Positions 10,057 through 18,895 of a stretch of 64,000 bases of DNA are shown here, one piece after another. The translations under genes were made by a program, and so were the position numbers. The notes beneath the pieces were generated by a model. The model did no database searches and was not told where the DNA came from. It saw only the letters and a program-made list of their open reading frames with translations. Every line of letters starts with the position of its first letter. The stretch's first letter is position 1. The DNA comes from Streptomyces lucensis JCM 4490 (GTDB lineage: Bacteria > Actinomycetota > Actinomycetes > Streptomycetales > Streptomycetaceae), in contig NZ_BMUE01000017.1 of NCBI RefSeq assembly GCF_014650035.1, positions 79,879 through 143,878 on the forward strand, read 5' to 3'.

Positions 10057-10860
10057 CTACATGCGGCGCCCCACGACCCTGGCGAAGCCGAGCAGCCGCT
10101 CCCGGTCGGCGCGGAGGAGTTCCACGGACTGCCGGGCCAGGCCCGCCATGAACTCGCTCGGGCTGTGCTCGGCGCACACCTCGCTCCACAGCAGCCAGTC
10201 GCGCCAGCCGTCGTGCAGCCAGTCGGCCGTCTCGACCGTCACGGCCCCGGTGCGCGTCCAGTTCCGCCGCCACCAGGCGGGGGAGTGGAAGCACCAGAAG
10301 TCCGGTTCCCAGTGCGGCCCGAGGTGCTCCGGCGGCTCCGTGCCGTCGATCTCCTCCCGCACGGACGGCACCACCACCCCGATCCGGCCGCCCGGCCTGA
10401 GCAGCCGGGTCAGCGAGGGCAGGTACAGGTCGTCGGTGCCGAAGTACTGGTAGGCGTCGATCGACACGATCGCGTCGAACGTGCCCTCGGCGAAGGGCAG
10501 GTCGTGCGCCTCGGCGGACACCGGCAGCACGCGGTCGGCGACGCCCGCCTCGGCGATCCGCACGGCGTTGTCACCGGGCTTGATCCACAGGTCGGCCGCG
10601 GTGACCTGGACGCCGTACTCGCGGGCCAGGAAGACGGACGTCATGGCGCGCCCGCAGCCCAGGTCGAGCACCCGGGCGCCGGGCGGCAGCCGGTCCAGCC
10701 CGAGTGCGGGCGCCAGCCACTCCAGCAGCCACAGGGCGTGCGGGCCCATCTGGTTCTCGATGGTCCAGCGGGCGTCGTAGCGGTTGCTGCGGGGGTACCG
10801 CGGGTGGACGAGGCGGTCAGCCGGCGAGGGGTCCGGGGTCCTCGGTGTGATGTCGGACAT
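10057..10860 (-). CDS. SAM-dependent methyltransferase, class I
   Basis: The 267-residue protein has a Rossmann-type methyltransferase core. Motif I is VLDLGCGRA (near residue 64), the acidic end of strand 2 lies in VTAADLW, motif post-I/II is FDAIVSIDAYQYFG and motif III is LLRPGGRIGVVVP. The rest is a C-terminal lid with many Trp residues. The substrate cannot be deduced; small-molecule acceptors are the most common for this layout. It is transcribed towards gatB and away from the repeat-bearing membrane protein at 11044. The intervening 10861-11043 holds the promoters for both but no site I can name. Confidence 0.85.
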   Translation of the reverse strand: MSDITPRTPDPSPADRLVHPRYPRSNRYDARWTIENQMGPHALWLLEWLAPALGLDRLPPGARVLDLGCGRAMTSVFLAREYGVQVTAADLWIKPGDNAVRIAEAGVADRVLPVSAEAHDLPFAEGTFDAIVSIDAYQYFGTDDLYLPSLTRLLRPGGRIGVVVPSVREEIDGTEPPEHLGPHWEPDFWCFHSPAWWRRNWTRTGAVTVETADWLHDGWRDWLLWSEVCAEHSPSEFMAGLARQSVELLRADRERLLGFARVVGRRM

Positions 10861-11043
10861 CGGTGAACGGGCTCCTTGGTTCCTTCGTACGGAAGAGGCA
10901 TGTGCGGGAGCTCGGTCGGACCGTCAAAAAAAGCACCTTCTTCGGTCGGCGGCGGTGTGCCGGTAGCGGACGGCGGGAGAGTAGCGGTCGCCGGGGCGGC
11001 CCGCATCCGGATTCCCCGGCGGCGGGTACTACGCTCGACCGCC

Positions 11044-11439
11044 ATGAGCGGACGCACCGATTCCGGCATCCGGCCGGAGATGGCCGAGGTGGACACGGAG
11101 ACGGCCGGATTGGATACGGAGACGGCCGGATTGGATACGGAGACGGCCGGATTGGACGCGGAGACGGCCGGAGTGGACACGGAGGAGCAGGAGGGGGATG
11201 CCCGGCGGGCCCGCTGGACCGCCGCCGGCACCGGGGGGCTGCTGACCCTCGCCGGGCTGGCCGCCGCGCTGCTCCGGCTCACCGGGTCCGCCCCGGCCCT
11301 CGTGCCCGCCGCCTACGCGCTCGGTGCCGCCGTGTGCTCCCTCGCCGCGGTCCTCGGCCTCAGGGGCCGGACCCGCAGGGCACTGTGGCTGCTGATCGCC
11401 GGGACGATGGTGATGGCGCTGGGCGACCAGTTCGACTGA
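11044..11439 (+). CDS. Small membrane protein with a 7-residue tandem repeat
   Basis: The 131-residue product has a polar N-terminal half dominated by the heptad repeat LDTETAG, then about three hydrophobic segments (near residues 60-78, 82-103 and 111-127). I know no function. The start at ATG 11044 is the first after the repeat-free upstream region; no strong ribosome binding site precedes it. The N-terminus is acidic and probably extra-membrane, the hydrophobic part forms a small membrane anchor. A GNAT gene follows 71 bases later. Confidence 0.65.
   Translation: MSGRTDSGIRPEMAEVDTETAGLDTETAGLDTETAGLDAETAGVDTEEQEGDARRARWTAAGTGGLLTLAGLAAALLRLTGSAPALVPAAYALGAAVCSLAAVLGLRGRTRRALWLLIAGTMVMALGDQFD
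11089..11185 (+). repeat. 21-bp tandem repeat, about 4.6 copies, in the coding sequence
   Basis: Units begin at 11089, 11110, 11131 and 11152, with a partial unit at 11173. Two middle units are identical and the others differ at one to three bases. The period equals seven codons, so copy-number changes keep the frame. The unit core is GATACGGAGACGGCCGGA. Confidence 0.95.
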
Positions 11440-11510
11440 ACCGTCCCGCGCCGCGCGTGAGATGCTCGGCCCGGTCCCGGCCGGACGACTGCGGAAGGAA
11501 CAGCGACGCG

Positions 11511-12086
11511 ATGTACGCGACACCCCTGGGAGACAGCGGCGCCGAACTGCGCCCCCTGGAGGTATGGCACGCCGAGGAGCTCCTCGCCCACATCGACCGG
11601 GGACGGGAGTTCATCGGGCGGCACATCGGACTGCCGGACGCGGTGCCCGACCTGGACGGAGCCCGCGCCTGGCTGACGTCCTACGCCGGCAAGCGCGCCG
11701 CCGACGCCGGCAGTCTGCACGGGATCTGGCTGGACGGGCGGCTCGTGGGCGGGGTGCTGTTCCGCGTCTGGGACAGCCCGAGCGGCGTCTGCGAGGCCGG
11801 CTGCTGGCTGGAACCGGCGGCGGCCGGGCGCGGGCTGGTCACGCTCGGCATGCGGGTGCTGCTCGACTGGGCCTTCGACGAGCGCGGCATGCACCGGGTG
11901 GAGTGGCACGCGTCCTCGGCCAACGAGCCGAGCATCGGCGTGGCCCGGCGGCTCGGCATGACCCGCGAGGGCGTGCTCCGCGAGAACTACCCGCACCGGG
12001 GCGTGCGCACCAGCACCGAGGTCTGGGCGGTGCTCGCCCCCGAGTGGCGTGAGGCACGCGCGCGTACCGCGCGCGGCGAACGTTAA
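11511..12086 (+). CDS. GNAT N-acetyltransferase, RimJ/RimL type
   Basis: This 191-residue protein should transfer an acetyl group from acetyl-CoA to an amine. The RimJ/RimL-like pattern includes the N-terminal LRPLEVWHAEELL, the central GRLVGGVLFRVW and CEAGCWLEPAAAGRGL (pyrophosphate-binding turn), and the C-terminal HRVEWHASSANEPSIGVARRLGM, where Asn-x-x-S is the usual signature. RimL proteins act on ribosomal protein L7/L12, but many relatives acetylate drugs or metabolites, so the substrate is open. ATG 11511 has GCGGAAGGAA upstream. Confidence 0.85.
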   Translation: MYATPLGDSGAELRPLEVWHAEELLAHIDRGREFIGRHIGLPDAVPDLDGARAWLTSYAGKRAADAGSLHGIWLDGRLVGGVLFRVWDSPSGVCEAGCWLEPAAAGRGLVTLGMRVLLDWAFDERGMHRVEWHASSANEPSIGVARRLGMTREGVLRENYPHRGVRTSTEVWAVLAPEWREARARTARGER

Positions 12087-12112
12087 GGGACCTCTCAGAG
12101 AGGCTCCGTACG

Positions 12113-12757
12113 GTGCCGCGCATGGCAACGAAGACTGAGGAAGGCGCCGAGGCCGTCACCGAGGCGCGTACCGACGGGACGACGGCGGAGGCCGGCACCG
12201 CCGAGCAGCGGGAGGAGCGGGCCGCCGAGCGGCGGACGGCCGGGGAGGGGGCCGCCGAAGCCGAGGAGGCCGAGGAGGCCGCGGAGGCCGCGGAGGCCGC
12301 GGAGGCCGCGGAGGCCGTGAAGGCCGTGAAGGCCGGGACCCGGGACGGCGACGACACGGCCCCCTCCGGCGTCGGCCAGGGCGCCGGTGCCGTCGTCTCC
12401 GCCGCGCTCGGCCTGGTCTCGCTCAGCGGCGGCTGGATCGGCACCCTCGCGGGCGCCCGCGAGCAGCTCGTCGGCCAGCTGCGGACGTCCACGTCCGCGA
12501 GCGTCGCCACACAGCTGAAGGAGGTCTACGGCGACTCCTGGCACACCACCGCGCTGTGGGCCGGGCTGTTCGCGCTGGCCGCCCTGGTCACCGGCGTGGT
12601 CGTGCTCGCGCGGTCCGCGTTCACGGCCCCCGGCCGCCCGAAGGCCGCCTGGAGCAGGTCGGTCGCCTGGGCGGGCGTCTCACTCGGCGTCATCGGCCTG
12701 CTCCTGGCCGTCCTCAAGTACTCCGACGCACTGCTCGGCCTGCCGTCGGCCGGCTGA
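12113..12757 (+). CDS. Membrane protein with Ala/Glu tripeptide repeat
   Basis: The product of about 214 residues starts at GTG 12113 (AGAGAGG nine bases upstream) or ATG 12122. The N-terminal 75 residues are highly charged and include runs of AEE/AEA. These come from a 9-bp DNA repeat between about 12252 and 12333 that also yields VKAVKA. The C-terminal part has hydrophobic segments around 95-115, 148-170 and 185-206. I do not recognise the family. The layout suggests a membrane protein with a long, probably unstructured or coiled cytoplasmic tail. Confidence 0.7.
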   Translation: MPRMATKTEEGAEAVTEARTDGTTAEAGTAEQREERAAERRTAGEGAAEAEEAEEAAEAAEAAEAAEAVKAVKAGTRDGDDTAPSGVGQGAGAVVSAALGLVSLSGGWIGTLAGAREQLVGQLRTSTSASVATQLKEVYGDSWHTTALWAGLFALAALVTGVVVLARSAFTAPGRPKAAWSRSVAWAGVSLGVIGLLLAVLKYSDALLGLPSAG

Positions 12758-12829
12758 GAATCCGCAGGTCCCGGGGGCCTTAGGGAGTCCGTGAGTACCT
12801 TACGGGCCCCCTGAGGCCCCCTTACGCGC

Positions 12830-12846
12830 GCCGGCGGGCCGCCGGC
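12830..12846. terminator. GC-rich palindrome downstream of the membrane-protein gene
   Basis: GCCGGCGG (12830-12837) and CCGCCGGC (12839-12846) form a 17-base palindrome 73 bases after the stop. It could end transcription before the small basic protein. No T-run follows. Confidence 0.4.
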
Positions 12847-12953
12847 GGCCCCAAGATGCGGAACTCTCCCGATGTGGCGCACCCCCCTCGGAGACGAAGG
12901 TTGAGGCATCGCAGAAAGCGAAGCACCACACCGCCTCTCCCGAAGGACACACC

Positions 12954-13145
12954 GTGATCGAGATGGAGTACCACCGGATGCGCGCGGCCCAGATGATCCG
13001 CGAGGCCGAGGAGCACCGCCTGGCACGCGAGGCCGCACGCAGCCGCCGCGCCGCCCGCCGGGCGGAGTCCGCCCACGACGGGAGCCCGGCCGCCGAGCCC
13101 CATACCGGCCGGCCCCGCCGGCACCGGCCGCCGCGCACCGCATGA
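12954..13145 (+). CDS. Small basic protein, 63 residues
   Basis: GTG 12954 is preceded by CGAAGGAC. The product begins IEMEYHRMRAAQMIREAEEH and continues as an Arg- and Ala-rich amphipathic helix followed by a Pro/Arg tail. I recall similar short proteins in many Streptomyces, but with no known function. The stop codon overlaps an ATG (ATGA at 13142-13145) that is in frame with the LuxR-family gene downstream. That overlap is probably chance, because the codon usage of the intervening stretch is poor. Confidence 0.7.
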   Translation: MIEMEYHRMRAAQMIREAEEHRLAREAARSRRAARRAESAHDGSPAAEPHTGRPRRHRPPRTA

Positions 13146-13194
13146 CCGCGGACGAGGGCGGGGGCCGCACGGGGGTCGGCCCCCAACAGTCCGA

Positions 13195-13283
13195 GGGTCG
13201 TACGACTTCCCAGCGAAGTCGTACGACCCTTCCGTCTGCTCGTACGACCATCCTGATCACCGGTACGACCATCGCACCGAAGC
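13195..13283. promoter_or_regulatory. Four GTACGAC boxes at exact 21-bp spacing with an inverted repeat
   Basis: GTACGAC starts at 13200, 13221, 13242 and 13263, always 21 bases apart, or two helical turns. The first two boxes lie in a perfect inverted repeat with 15-bp arms (13195-13209 and 13215-13229). Boxes one and two contain the self-complementary GTCGTACGAC. The array ends about 40-50 bases before the proposed LuxR-family start, where a promoter or operator would be. Confidence 0.75.
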
Positions 13284-13321
13284 TGTGGAAAACCGCTGCC
13301 CCGCCGTCCGGGGCTCGTGCG

Positions 13322-16300
13322 ATGCTCGGGACCGTGGAGACCAGGTCAGTCAGTCCCGTGTTCGTCGGCCGCACCGACGAGTTGGGCACCTTGAACGACG
13401 CGCTCGCCCGTGCCGCCGCGGGAGAGCCGCAGGCGCTGCTGCTCGGCGGTGAGGCAGGGGTCGGCAAGACCCGCCTCGTCGAGGAGTTCACCATGGCCGC
13501 GGGCCGCCGGGAGGCGGTCGTCGCGCTCGGCGGCTGCGTGGAGATCGGCGCCGACGGGCTGCCCTTCGCCCCCTTCTCCAGCGCCCTGCGCGCCCTGCGC
13601 GACGCCCTGCCCGAGGAGTTCGCCGCCGCCGGCGCCGGCCAGGAGGAGGAACTGGCCCGGCTGCTGCCCGAACTCGGCGAGGCCACCTCCAGCCGGCACG
13701 ACGAGCAGGGCATGGCCCGCCTGTTCGAACTCACCGCCCGGCTGCTGGAGCGGGTGGCCGCCGACCACCCGGTCGTGCTCGTCCTGGAGGACCTGCACTG
13801 GGCCGACGCCTCCACCCGCCACCTCCTCGCCTACCTCTTCCGCACCCTGCGCACCGGCCGCCTCGTCGTCCTGGCCACCTACCGCTCCGACGACATCCAC
13901 CGCCGCCACCCGCTGCGCCCCCTGCTCGCCGAACTCGACCGGCTGCGCACCGTCCGCCGCATCGAGCTCGCGCGCTTCACCCGCGACGAGGTCGCCCGCC
14001 AGATCGCCGGGATCCTCGCCGCCGAGCCCGACCCCGCCCGGGTCGACGAGATCTTCGAACGCTCCGACGGCAACGCCTTCTTCGTCGAGGAACTCGCCGT
14101 CTCGGGCTGCGAGGGCTGCTGCGACGGCCTCACCGACTCCCTGCGCGACCTGCTCCTGGTCCGGGTCGAGAAGCTGCCCGAGACCGCCCAGCGGGTCGCC
14201 CGGGTCGTCGCCGAGGGCGGCTCCACCGTGGAGTACCGGCTGATCGCCGCCGTCGCCCAGCTCACCGAGGACGACCTCATCGAGGCCCTGCGCGCCGCCG
14301 TCGGCGCCAATATCCTCACCGTCACGCCGGCCGGCGACGGCTACCGCTTCCGGCACTCCCTGGTCCGCGAGGCGGTGGCCGACGACCTGCTGCCCGGCGA
14401 GCGCTCCCGCCTCAACCGCCGTTACGCCGAGGCCCTGGAGGCCGACCCCGCGCTCGTCGCGGCCGACGCCCGCGTGATGCGCCTGGCCAGCTACTGGTAC
14501 CACGCCCACGACGCGGCCAAGGCCCTGCCCGCCGTCCTGGACGCCTCCGTCGCGGCCCGCCGCCGGCACGCCTACACCGAACAGCTCCGGCTCCTGGAAC
14601 GGGCGATGGAGCTGTGGGACAGCGTCCCGCAGGAAGTGCGCTGCGCCCTGCGCCCGGTCGACTACACCGAGGTCTACCCCCCGTGCGGCTGCGACCCGGC
14701 CACCACCCCGCTGAACTACCTCGACCTGATGGCCGAGGCGGCCGTCGCCGGCCGCTTCGGCGGCGAACGCGAACGCGCCCTGAAGATAACCAAGCGGGCG
14801 CTGCGCCTCCTGGAGGACGAGCCGGACGCCCTGCGCGCCGCCTGGTTCTGGGTCCAGCGCTCGCGCCTGGTCCAGGCCCAGGGACGCGGCGACGGCTGGC
14901 AGGAACTCGCCACCGCCCAGGACCTCGTGCGCGGTCTGCCGCCCTCCGAGGTGCACGCCGAGGTGCTGGCCCTCGTCGCGGGCTGGTCCATGCTGCACCG
15001 CCCGGGGCCCGAGGCCTTCGCCGCCGCGGAGCGGGCCGTGGAGTACGCGCGCATGGTGGGCGCCCGGGACACCGAACTGCACGCCCGCCTCACCCTGAGC
15101 GGACTCAAGGTGGACGCCGGCGACCCCGAGACCGGCCTCGCCGAGATGCGGGAGGTGCTGCAGGACGCCCTGGCGGAGGGCGTGCACCACGTCGCGGGCC
15201 GCGCCTACGTGAACCTGCCGTCCGAGCTGCAGTCCGTCGGCCGCGACCGGGAGGCCGCCCCCCTCATGCGCGAGGGCATCGCCTACGCCCGCAAGCACGG
15301 CCTGCTGGACTCCGAGGCCTGGACCTGGGGCAACCTCTCCGACGCGCTCTACTCGCTCGGCCAGTGGCCGCAGGCCGCGGAGGCCGCCGCGCACGCGACC
15401 CGGGTCGGCCACAGCGCCAAGCCCCGCGGCGCCGGCGCCCTGAAGCTGGCCCACCTCGCCCTGGGCCGCGGCGACCTGGCCGAGGCCGACCGGCAACTCG
15501 CCGCGGCCCGCGCCCACTACGGCACGCACGACCCCATGCCCCAGGCGTCCCTGCCGCTGGCCCGGCTCGCCCTCGGGGTCGCCGCCGCGCAGGGCCGCAT
15601 CGCCGACGCCCGCGCCGAACTGCTCCACGCCCTGGAGGCCGGTTTCCCGCCCGGCACCCAGCGCTACGGCTGGCCGCTGCTGCTCGCCGCCGCCACCGCC
15701 GAGGCCGACGCCCGCTCCCTGCCCGCCGCCCAGGCCGACCGCGCCGACATCCTCGACCGCCTCGAGAAGGCCGTGCGGAAACTCACCACCGGCGCCCCGC
15801 TCTGGCAGGCCTACGCCCAGTGGACCCGCGCCGAACTGCTCCGGGCGCACAGCCGGGACACCCCGGACGCCTGGTCCCCCGTGGTCACCGCCTTCGAGTG
15901 CCTGGACCGCCCCTACGACCTCGCCCGGGTCCGCCACCGCCTCGCCGCGGCGTTGCTGAGCCAGGGCGGCGACGACGAACGCGACCGCGCGCTGGAGGTG
16001 CTCCGGCTGGCCGCCGCGGTCGCCGACCACCTCGGCGCACGCCCGCTCGCCGACACCGTCGCCCGGCTCGCCCAGCGCGCACGTCTCACTCTGGCCCGCA
16101 CCCCCCGGCAGGCCCTCGCCCCCGCGGACCCGGCCGCCGCCCTGGGCCTCACCAGCCGGGAACGGGACGTGCTGCGCCTGGTCGCGGCCGGCCGCACCAA
16201 CCGCCAGATAGCCGAGACGCTGTTCATCTCCCCGAAGACCGCGAGCGTCCACGTCTCCAACATCCTCGCCAAGCTCGGTGTCTCGGGCCGGGGCGAGGCC

Positions 16301-16381
16301 GCGGCGCTGGCCCACCGGCTGGAGCTGTTCACCGAGGAGACGCTCTCGGAGGAGACGCTCACTGCCGGAAAGACGCCCTGA
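13322..16381 (+). CDS. Large ATP-binding LuxR-family (LAL-type) transcriptional regulator
   Basis: The product of about 1019 residues has an N-terminal AAA-type ATPase with Walker A GGEAGVGKT (42-50) and Walker B-like VVLVLEDLHWAD. A long helical, probably TPR-like middle follows (about 400-930). The C-terminal LuxR helix-turn-helix starts LTSRERDVLRLVAAGRTN near residue 943. This is the layout of MalT-like LAL regulators, which sense a ligand and activate transcription when bound to ATP. The middle has unusual Cys clusters (CEGCC, PPCGCD). The start is uncertain: ATG 13322 or GTG 13334 both fit just before VFVGRTDEL. A frame extending to 13142 has weaker third-position G+C. Confidence 0.88.
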   Translation: MLGTVETRSVSPVFVGRTDELGTLNDALARAAAGEPQALLLGGEAGVGKTRLVEEFTMAAGRREAVVALGGCVEIGADGLPFAPFSSALRALRDALPEEFAAAGAGQEEELARLLPELGEATSSRHDEQGMARLFELTARLLERVAADHPVVLVLEDLHWADASTRHLLAYLFRTLRTGRLVVLATYRSDDIHRRHPLRPLLAELDRLRTVRRIELARFTRDEVARQIAGILAAEPDPARVDEIFERSDGNAFFVEELAVSGCEGCCDGLTDSLRDLLLVRVEKLPETAQRVARVVAEGGSTVEYRLIAAVAQLTEDDLIEALRAAVGANILTVTPAGDGYRFRHSLVREAVADDLLPGERSRLNRRYAEALEADPALVAADARVMRLASYWYHAHDAAKALPAVLDASVAARRRHAYTEQLRLLERAMELWDSVPQEVRCALRPVDYTEVYPPCGCDPATTPLNYLDLMAEAAVAGRFGGERERALKITKRALRLLEDEPDALRAAWFWVQRSRLVQAQGRGDGWQELATAQDLVRGLPPSEVHAEVLALVAGWSMLHRPGPEAFAAAERAVEYARMVGARDTELHARLTLSGLKVDAGDPETGLAEMREVLQDALAEGVHHVAGRAYVNLPSELQSVGRDREAAPLMREGIAYARKHGLLDSEAWTWGNLSDALYSLGQWPQAAEAAAHATRVGHSAKPRGAGALKLAHLALGRGDLAEADRQLAAARAHYGTHDPMPQASLPLARLALGVAAAQGRIADARAELLHALEAGFPPGTQRYGWPLLLAAATAEADARSLPAAQADRADILDRLEKAVRKLTTGAPLWQAYAQWTRAELLRAHSRDTPDAWSPVVTAFECLDRPYDLARVRHRLAAALLSQGGDDERDRALEVLRLAAAVADHLGARPLADTVARLAQRARLTLARTPRQALAPADPAAALGLTSRERDVLRLVAAGRTNRQIAETLFISPKTASVHVSNILAKLGVSGRGEAAALAHRLELFTEETLSEETLTAGKTP

Positions 16382-16418
16382 GACCTACGCTGGAGAAAAC
16401 CGGCAAAGGGGAGCAGCC

Positions 16419-16637
16419 GTGTTCAACGCCTTCGAGGAACTGTTCGCACCCGGTCGCAAACACACCCGGGACGAACAGAACCGGTTGGAGCTGACCCGCG
16501 AGGACGTCGGTGACGGCGACCCCGGCCACGGCCCCATCGACCTGTCCTCCGGGAAGGCCGTCATACGGCTGCCGGAGCGACCGCCCGCCGGGGCGGGGCC
16601 CGAACAGGGCGGGACGGTGGGCCCGGAAGAGGCGTGA
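16419..16637 (+). CDS. Small DUF6191-type protein, 72 residues
   Basis: GTG 16419 follows AAAGGGGAG. The product starts VFNAFEELFAPGRKHT and contains EQNRLELTREDVGDGDPG and GPIDLSSGKAVIRLP, a pattern I recall from a widespread uncharacterised actinobacterial family (DUF6191). No membrane segment or known catalytic motif is visible. It lies 37 bases after the LuxR-family gene in the same direction and converges on the sugar dehydrogenase. Confidence 0.7.
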   Translation: MFNAFEELFAPGRKHTRDEQNRLELTREDVGDGDPGHGPIDLSSGKAVIRLPERPPAGAGPEQGGTVGPEEA

Positions 16638-16662
16638 GCGGGGCGGCGGGCGGGGGCCCGGC

Positions 16663-17832
16663 CTAGTTCACCTCCGCCTCCAGCACCCGGTCGTCCCCCT
16701 TGTCCGGCGTGCCGCGGCCGTCGGTGTTGCTCGTCACCAGCCAGACCTTGTGGCCGCCCGCCGGGACCACCGTGCGGAGCCGGCCGTAGGCGCCCTTCAG
16801 GAACGCCTGCGGGGCGGCCGAGGCCTCGGTGCCGTTCAGCGGGACGCGCCACAGACGCTGCCCCTTGAGGCCCGCCATCCAGATCACGCCGTCGACGTAG
16901 GCGATGCCGCTCGGGGAGGCGCCGTCGGTGTGCCACTGGGCCACGGGGTTCTGGAACCCGGGCTCGGCGGACTTCCCCTCGGCGTCCGGCCAGCCGTAGT
17001 TGCCCCCGGGCTTGATCGCGTTCAGCTCGTCCCAGGTGTCCTGGCCGAACTCCGAGGCGAACAGCCGCTGTTCGCGGTCCCAGGCCAGTCCCTGGACGTT
17101 CCGGTGGCCGTAGGAGTACACGGGGGAGCCGGGGAACGGGTTGCCCGGCGCCGGTTCGCCCTCCGGGGTCAGCCGCAGGATCTTGCCGCCCAGGGACTTC
17201 CTGTCCTGCGCCAGCCCCTTCCGGCCGCTCTCGCCGGTGCCCGCGTACAGCATCCCGTCCGGGCCGAACGCGATCCGCCCGCCGTTGTGGATGTAACCCT
17301 TCGGGATGCCCTTGAACACCGTGTCCGGTGCGCCCAGTTGCTCACCGGCCGGCCGCTGCCCGTCGTACAGCATGCGCACGATGCGGTTGTCCGACGCCGA
17401 GGTGAAGTAGGCATAGACCATGTGGTCCGAGGCGAACCCGGGGGAGAGGGCGATGCCCAGCAGGCCGCCCTCGCCGTTCGCGGAGACCCCGGAGACCGCG
17501 CCCAGCTCGGTCGTCCTGCCCGTCCTCTCGTCGATCCGGGAGATCGTCCCGTCGTCCCGGGAGGAGACCAGCAGGCCGCCGCCGGGCAGCGGGGCCAGCC
17601 CCCACGGCGTCTTCAGGCCCTCGGCGACGGTGCGCAGCACCTTCACCGAGCCCTTGGCCGCAGGGACCGGTGCGGTGGCCCGCGAGGAGGGGCCGGTGCC
17701 GGTCGCCGTGCCCTTCGGCGGGGTCCTCCCGGCGTCGTCCGGGAACCCCCCTCCGCCGGAGGAGCAGCCGGCCGACAGCAGGAGGGCGGCCGCGGCCAGC
17801 ACGGCCGGCACAGCTCGACGTCGCACGATCAT
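16663..17832 (-). CDS. PQQ-type glucose/sorbosone dehydrogenase lipoprotein
   Basis: The 389-residue protein has a lipoprotein signal: basic start, hydrophobic core and LSAGC with the lipidated cysteine at residue 23. The mature part is a six-bladed beta propeller of the GSDH family, with LKTPWGLAPLPGGGLLVSSRDDGTI, GLLGIALSPGF, YIHNGGRIAFGPDGMLYAGTGE and GHRNVQGLAWD. Members oxidise sugars extracellularly with PQQ or a similar cofactor. Streptomyces often lacks PQQ synthesis, so real activity is uncertain. It acts outside the membrane. The next gene on the same strand is the aldo/keto reductase, which lies upstream of it. Confidence 0.85.
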   Translation of the reverse strand: MIVRRRAVPAVLAAAALLLSAGCSSGGGGFPDDAGRTPPKGTATGTGPSSRATAPVPAAKGSVKVLRTVAEGLKTPWGLAPLPGGGLLVSSRDDGTISRIDERTGRTTELGAVSGVSANGEGGLLGIALSPGFASDHMVYAYFTSASDNRIVRMLYDGQRPAGEQLGAPDTVFKGIPKGYIHNGGRIAFGPDGMLYAGTGESGRKGLAQDRKSLGGKILRLTPEGEPAPGNPFPGSPVYSYGHRNVQGLAWDREQRLFASEFGQDTWDELNAIKPGGNYGWPDAEGKSAEPGFQNPVAQWHTDGASPSGIAYVDGVIWMAGLKGQRLWRVPLNGTEASAAPQAFLKGAYGRLRTVVPAGGHKVWLVTSNTDGRGTPDKGDDRVLEAEVN

Positions 17833-17896
17833 GGTCCCTTCGAGGCGGTGATCCGGTCCAAGGCTCTCCCTCTCGCACGGCGGGCCCGCGGACCGC

Positions 17897-18895
17897 TCAG
17901 TCCCACGATCCCAGGGCCGGCGGCAGTGCGGAAACCTCCGCCAGGTCCTCCCCGGTCAGCCTCAGACCGGCCGCGCCCGCGTTCTGAGCGGCCCAGCGCT
18001 CCCGCTTGGCGCCCGGCAGGGCGATCACGTGCCGGCCCTGGGCCAGCACCCAGGCCAGGGCGACCTGGGCCGGGGTGACGTCCTCGCCGTGGCGCCGCGC
18101 GATCCGGCGCAGGCCCGCGACGATCGGCTGGTTCGCCGCCATCATCTCGGCCGTGAACCGCGGGTGGCGCGCCCGCAGGTCGTCCGGTTCGAAGCCCTCG
18201 CCGGGGGTCAGTGTGCCGGTCAGGAAGCCGTTGCCCAGTGGCATCGCCGCGAGGAAGCCCACGCCCCGCGCCTCGCACCACGGCAGCAGCCCGTCCAGCG
18301 CCTCCGGCGACCACACCGACAGCTCCGCCTGCACCGCGCTCACCGGGAACACCTGCTGCACGCGCTCCAGTTGGCGCAGGGTGGTGTCGTACAGGCGGCC
18401 TCCCGAGCGGCGCCCGCCGCGCGCCCCCACCGCGCACAGACCCAGCGACCGGACCTTCCCGGCCCGCACCAGTTCGGCCATCGCGCCCCACGTCTCCTCC
18501 ACCGGGACCTCGGGGTCGGCGCGGTGCAGCTGGTAGAGGTCGATCACGTCCGTCTGCAGCCGGCGCAGCGAGGCGTCGCAGGCCCGCTTCACGTATCCCG
18601 GGCGGCCGTTGGCCACGATGTGCTGCTCACCCACCAGCAGCCCCGCCTTCGTGGACACGAACGCCTCCCGGCGCCGCTCCTTGAGCACCCGGCCCAGCAG
18701 CAGCTCGTTCGTGAACGGACCGTACATGTCCGCGGTGTCCAGCAGGTCCGAGCCCAGGTCCAGCGCCCGGTGCACGCATCTCAGCGACTCGTCCCCCCGC
18801 TGCCGCGACCCGCTGTACGCCCAGCTCATCGGCATGCACCCGAGTCCGACGGCCCCCACCGCGAGCGCCCCCGCGCCGATCGTCCTGCGCTCCAC
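17897..18895 (-). CDS. Aldo/keto reductase
   Basis: The 332-residue enzyme has the NADPH-dependent aldo/keto reductase barrel. The catalytic tetrad is present: Asp and Tyr in DTADMYG, Lys in VSTKAG and His in YQLHRAD. The C-terminal cofactor segment includes VIALPGAKRERWAAQN. It resembles the YakC/auxin-induced subgroup, which reduces small aldehydes and ketones. GTG 18895 has GGGAGG 12 bases upstream, while the long open frame beyond it runs into the divergent gene and is not coding. The region 18896-18971 is the shared promoter with the hydroxyacid dehydrogenase. Confidence 0.88.
   Translation of the reverse strand: MERRTIGAGALAVGAVGLGCMPMSWAYSGSRQRGDESLRCVHRALDLGSDLLDTADMYGPFTNELLLGRVLKERRREAFVSTKAGLLVGEQHIVANGRPGYVKRACDASLRRLQTDVIDLYQLHRADPEVPVEETWGAMAELVRAGKVRSLGLCAVGARGGRRSGGRLYDTTLRQLERVQQVFPVSAVQAELSVWSPEALDGLLPWCEARGVGFLAAMPLGNGFLTGTLTPGEGFEPDDLRARHPRFTAEMMAANQPIVAGLRRIARRHGEDVTPAQVALAWVLAQGRHVIALPGAKRERWAAQNAGAAGLRLTGEDLAEVSALPPALGSWD

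Noticed and set aside
13142..13321. LuxR-family protein starting at the ATGA overlap with the small basic gene
   Set aside because: The codons have lower third-position G+C (roughly 70 percent by eye) and include the repeat array; the conserved protein begins near VFVGRTDEL.
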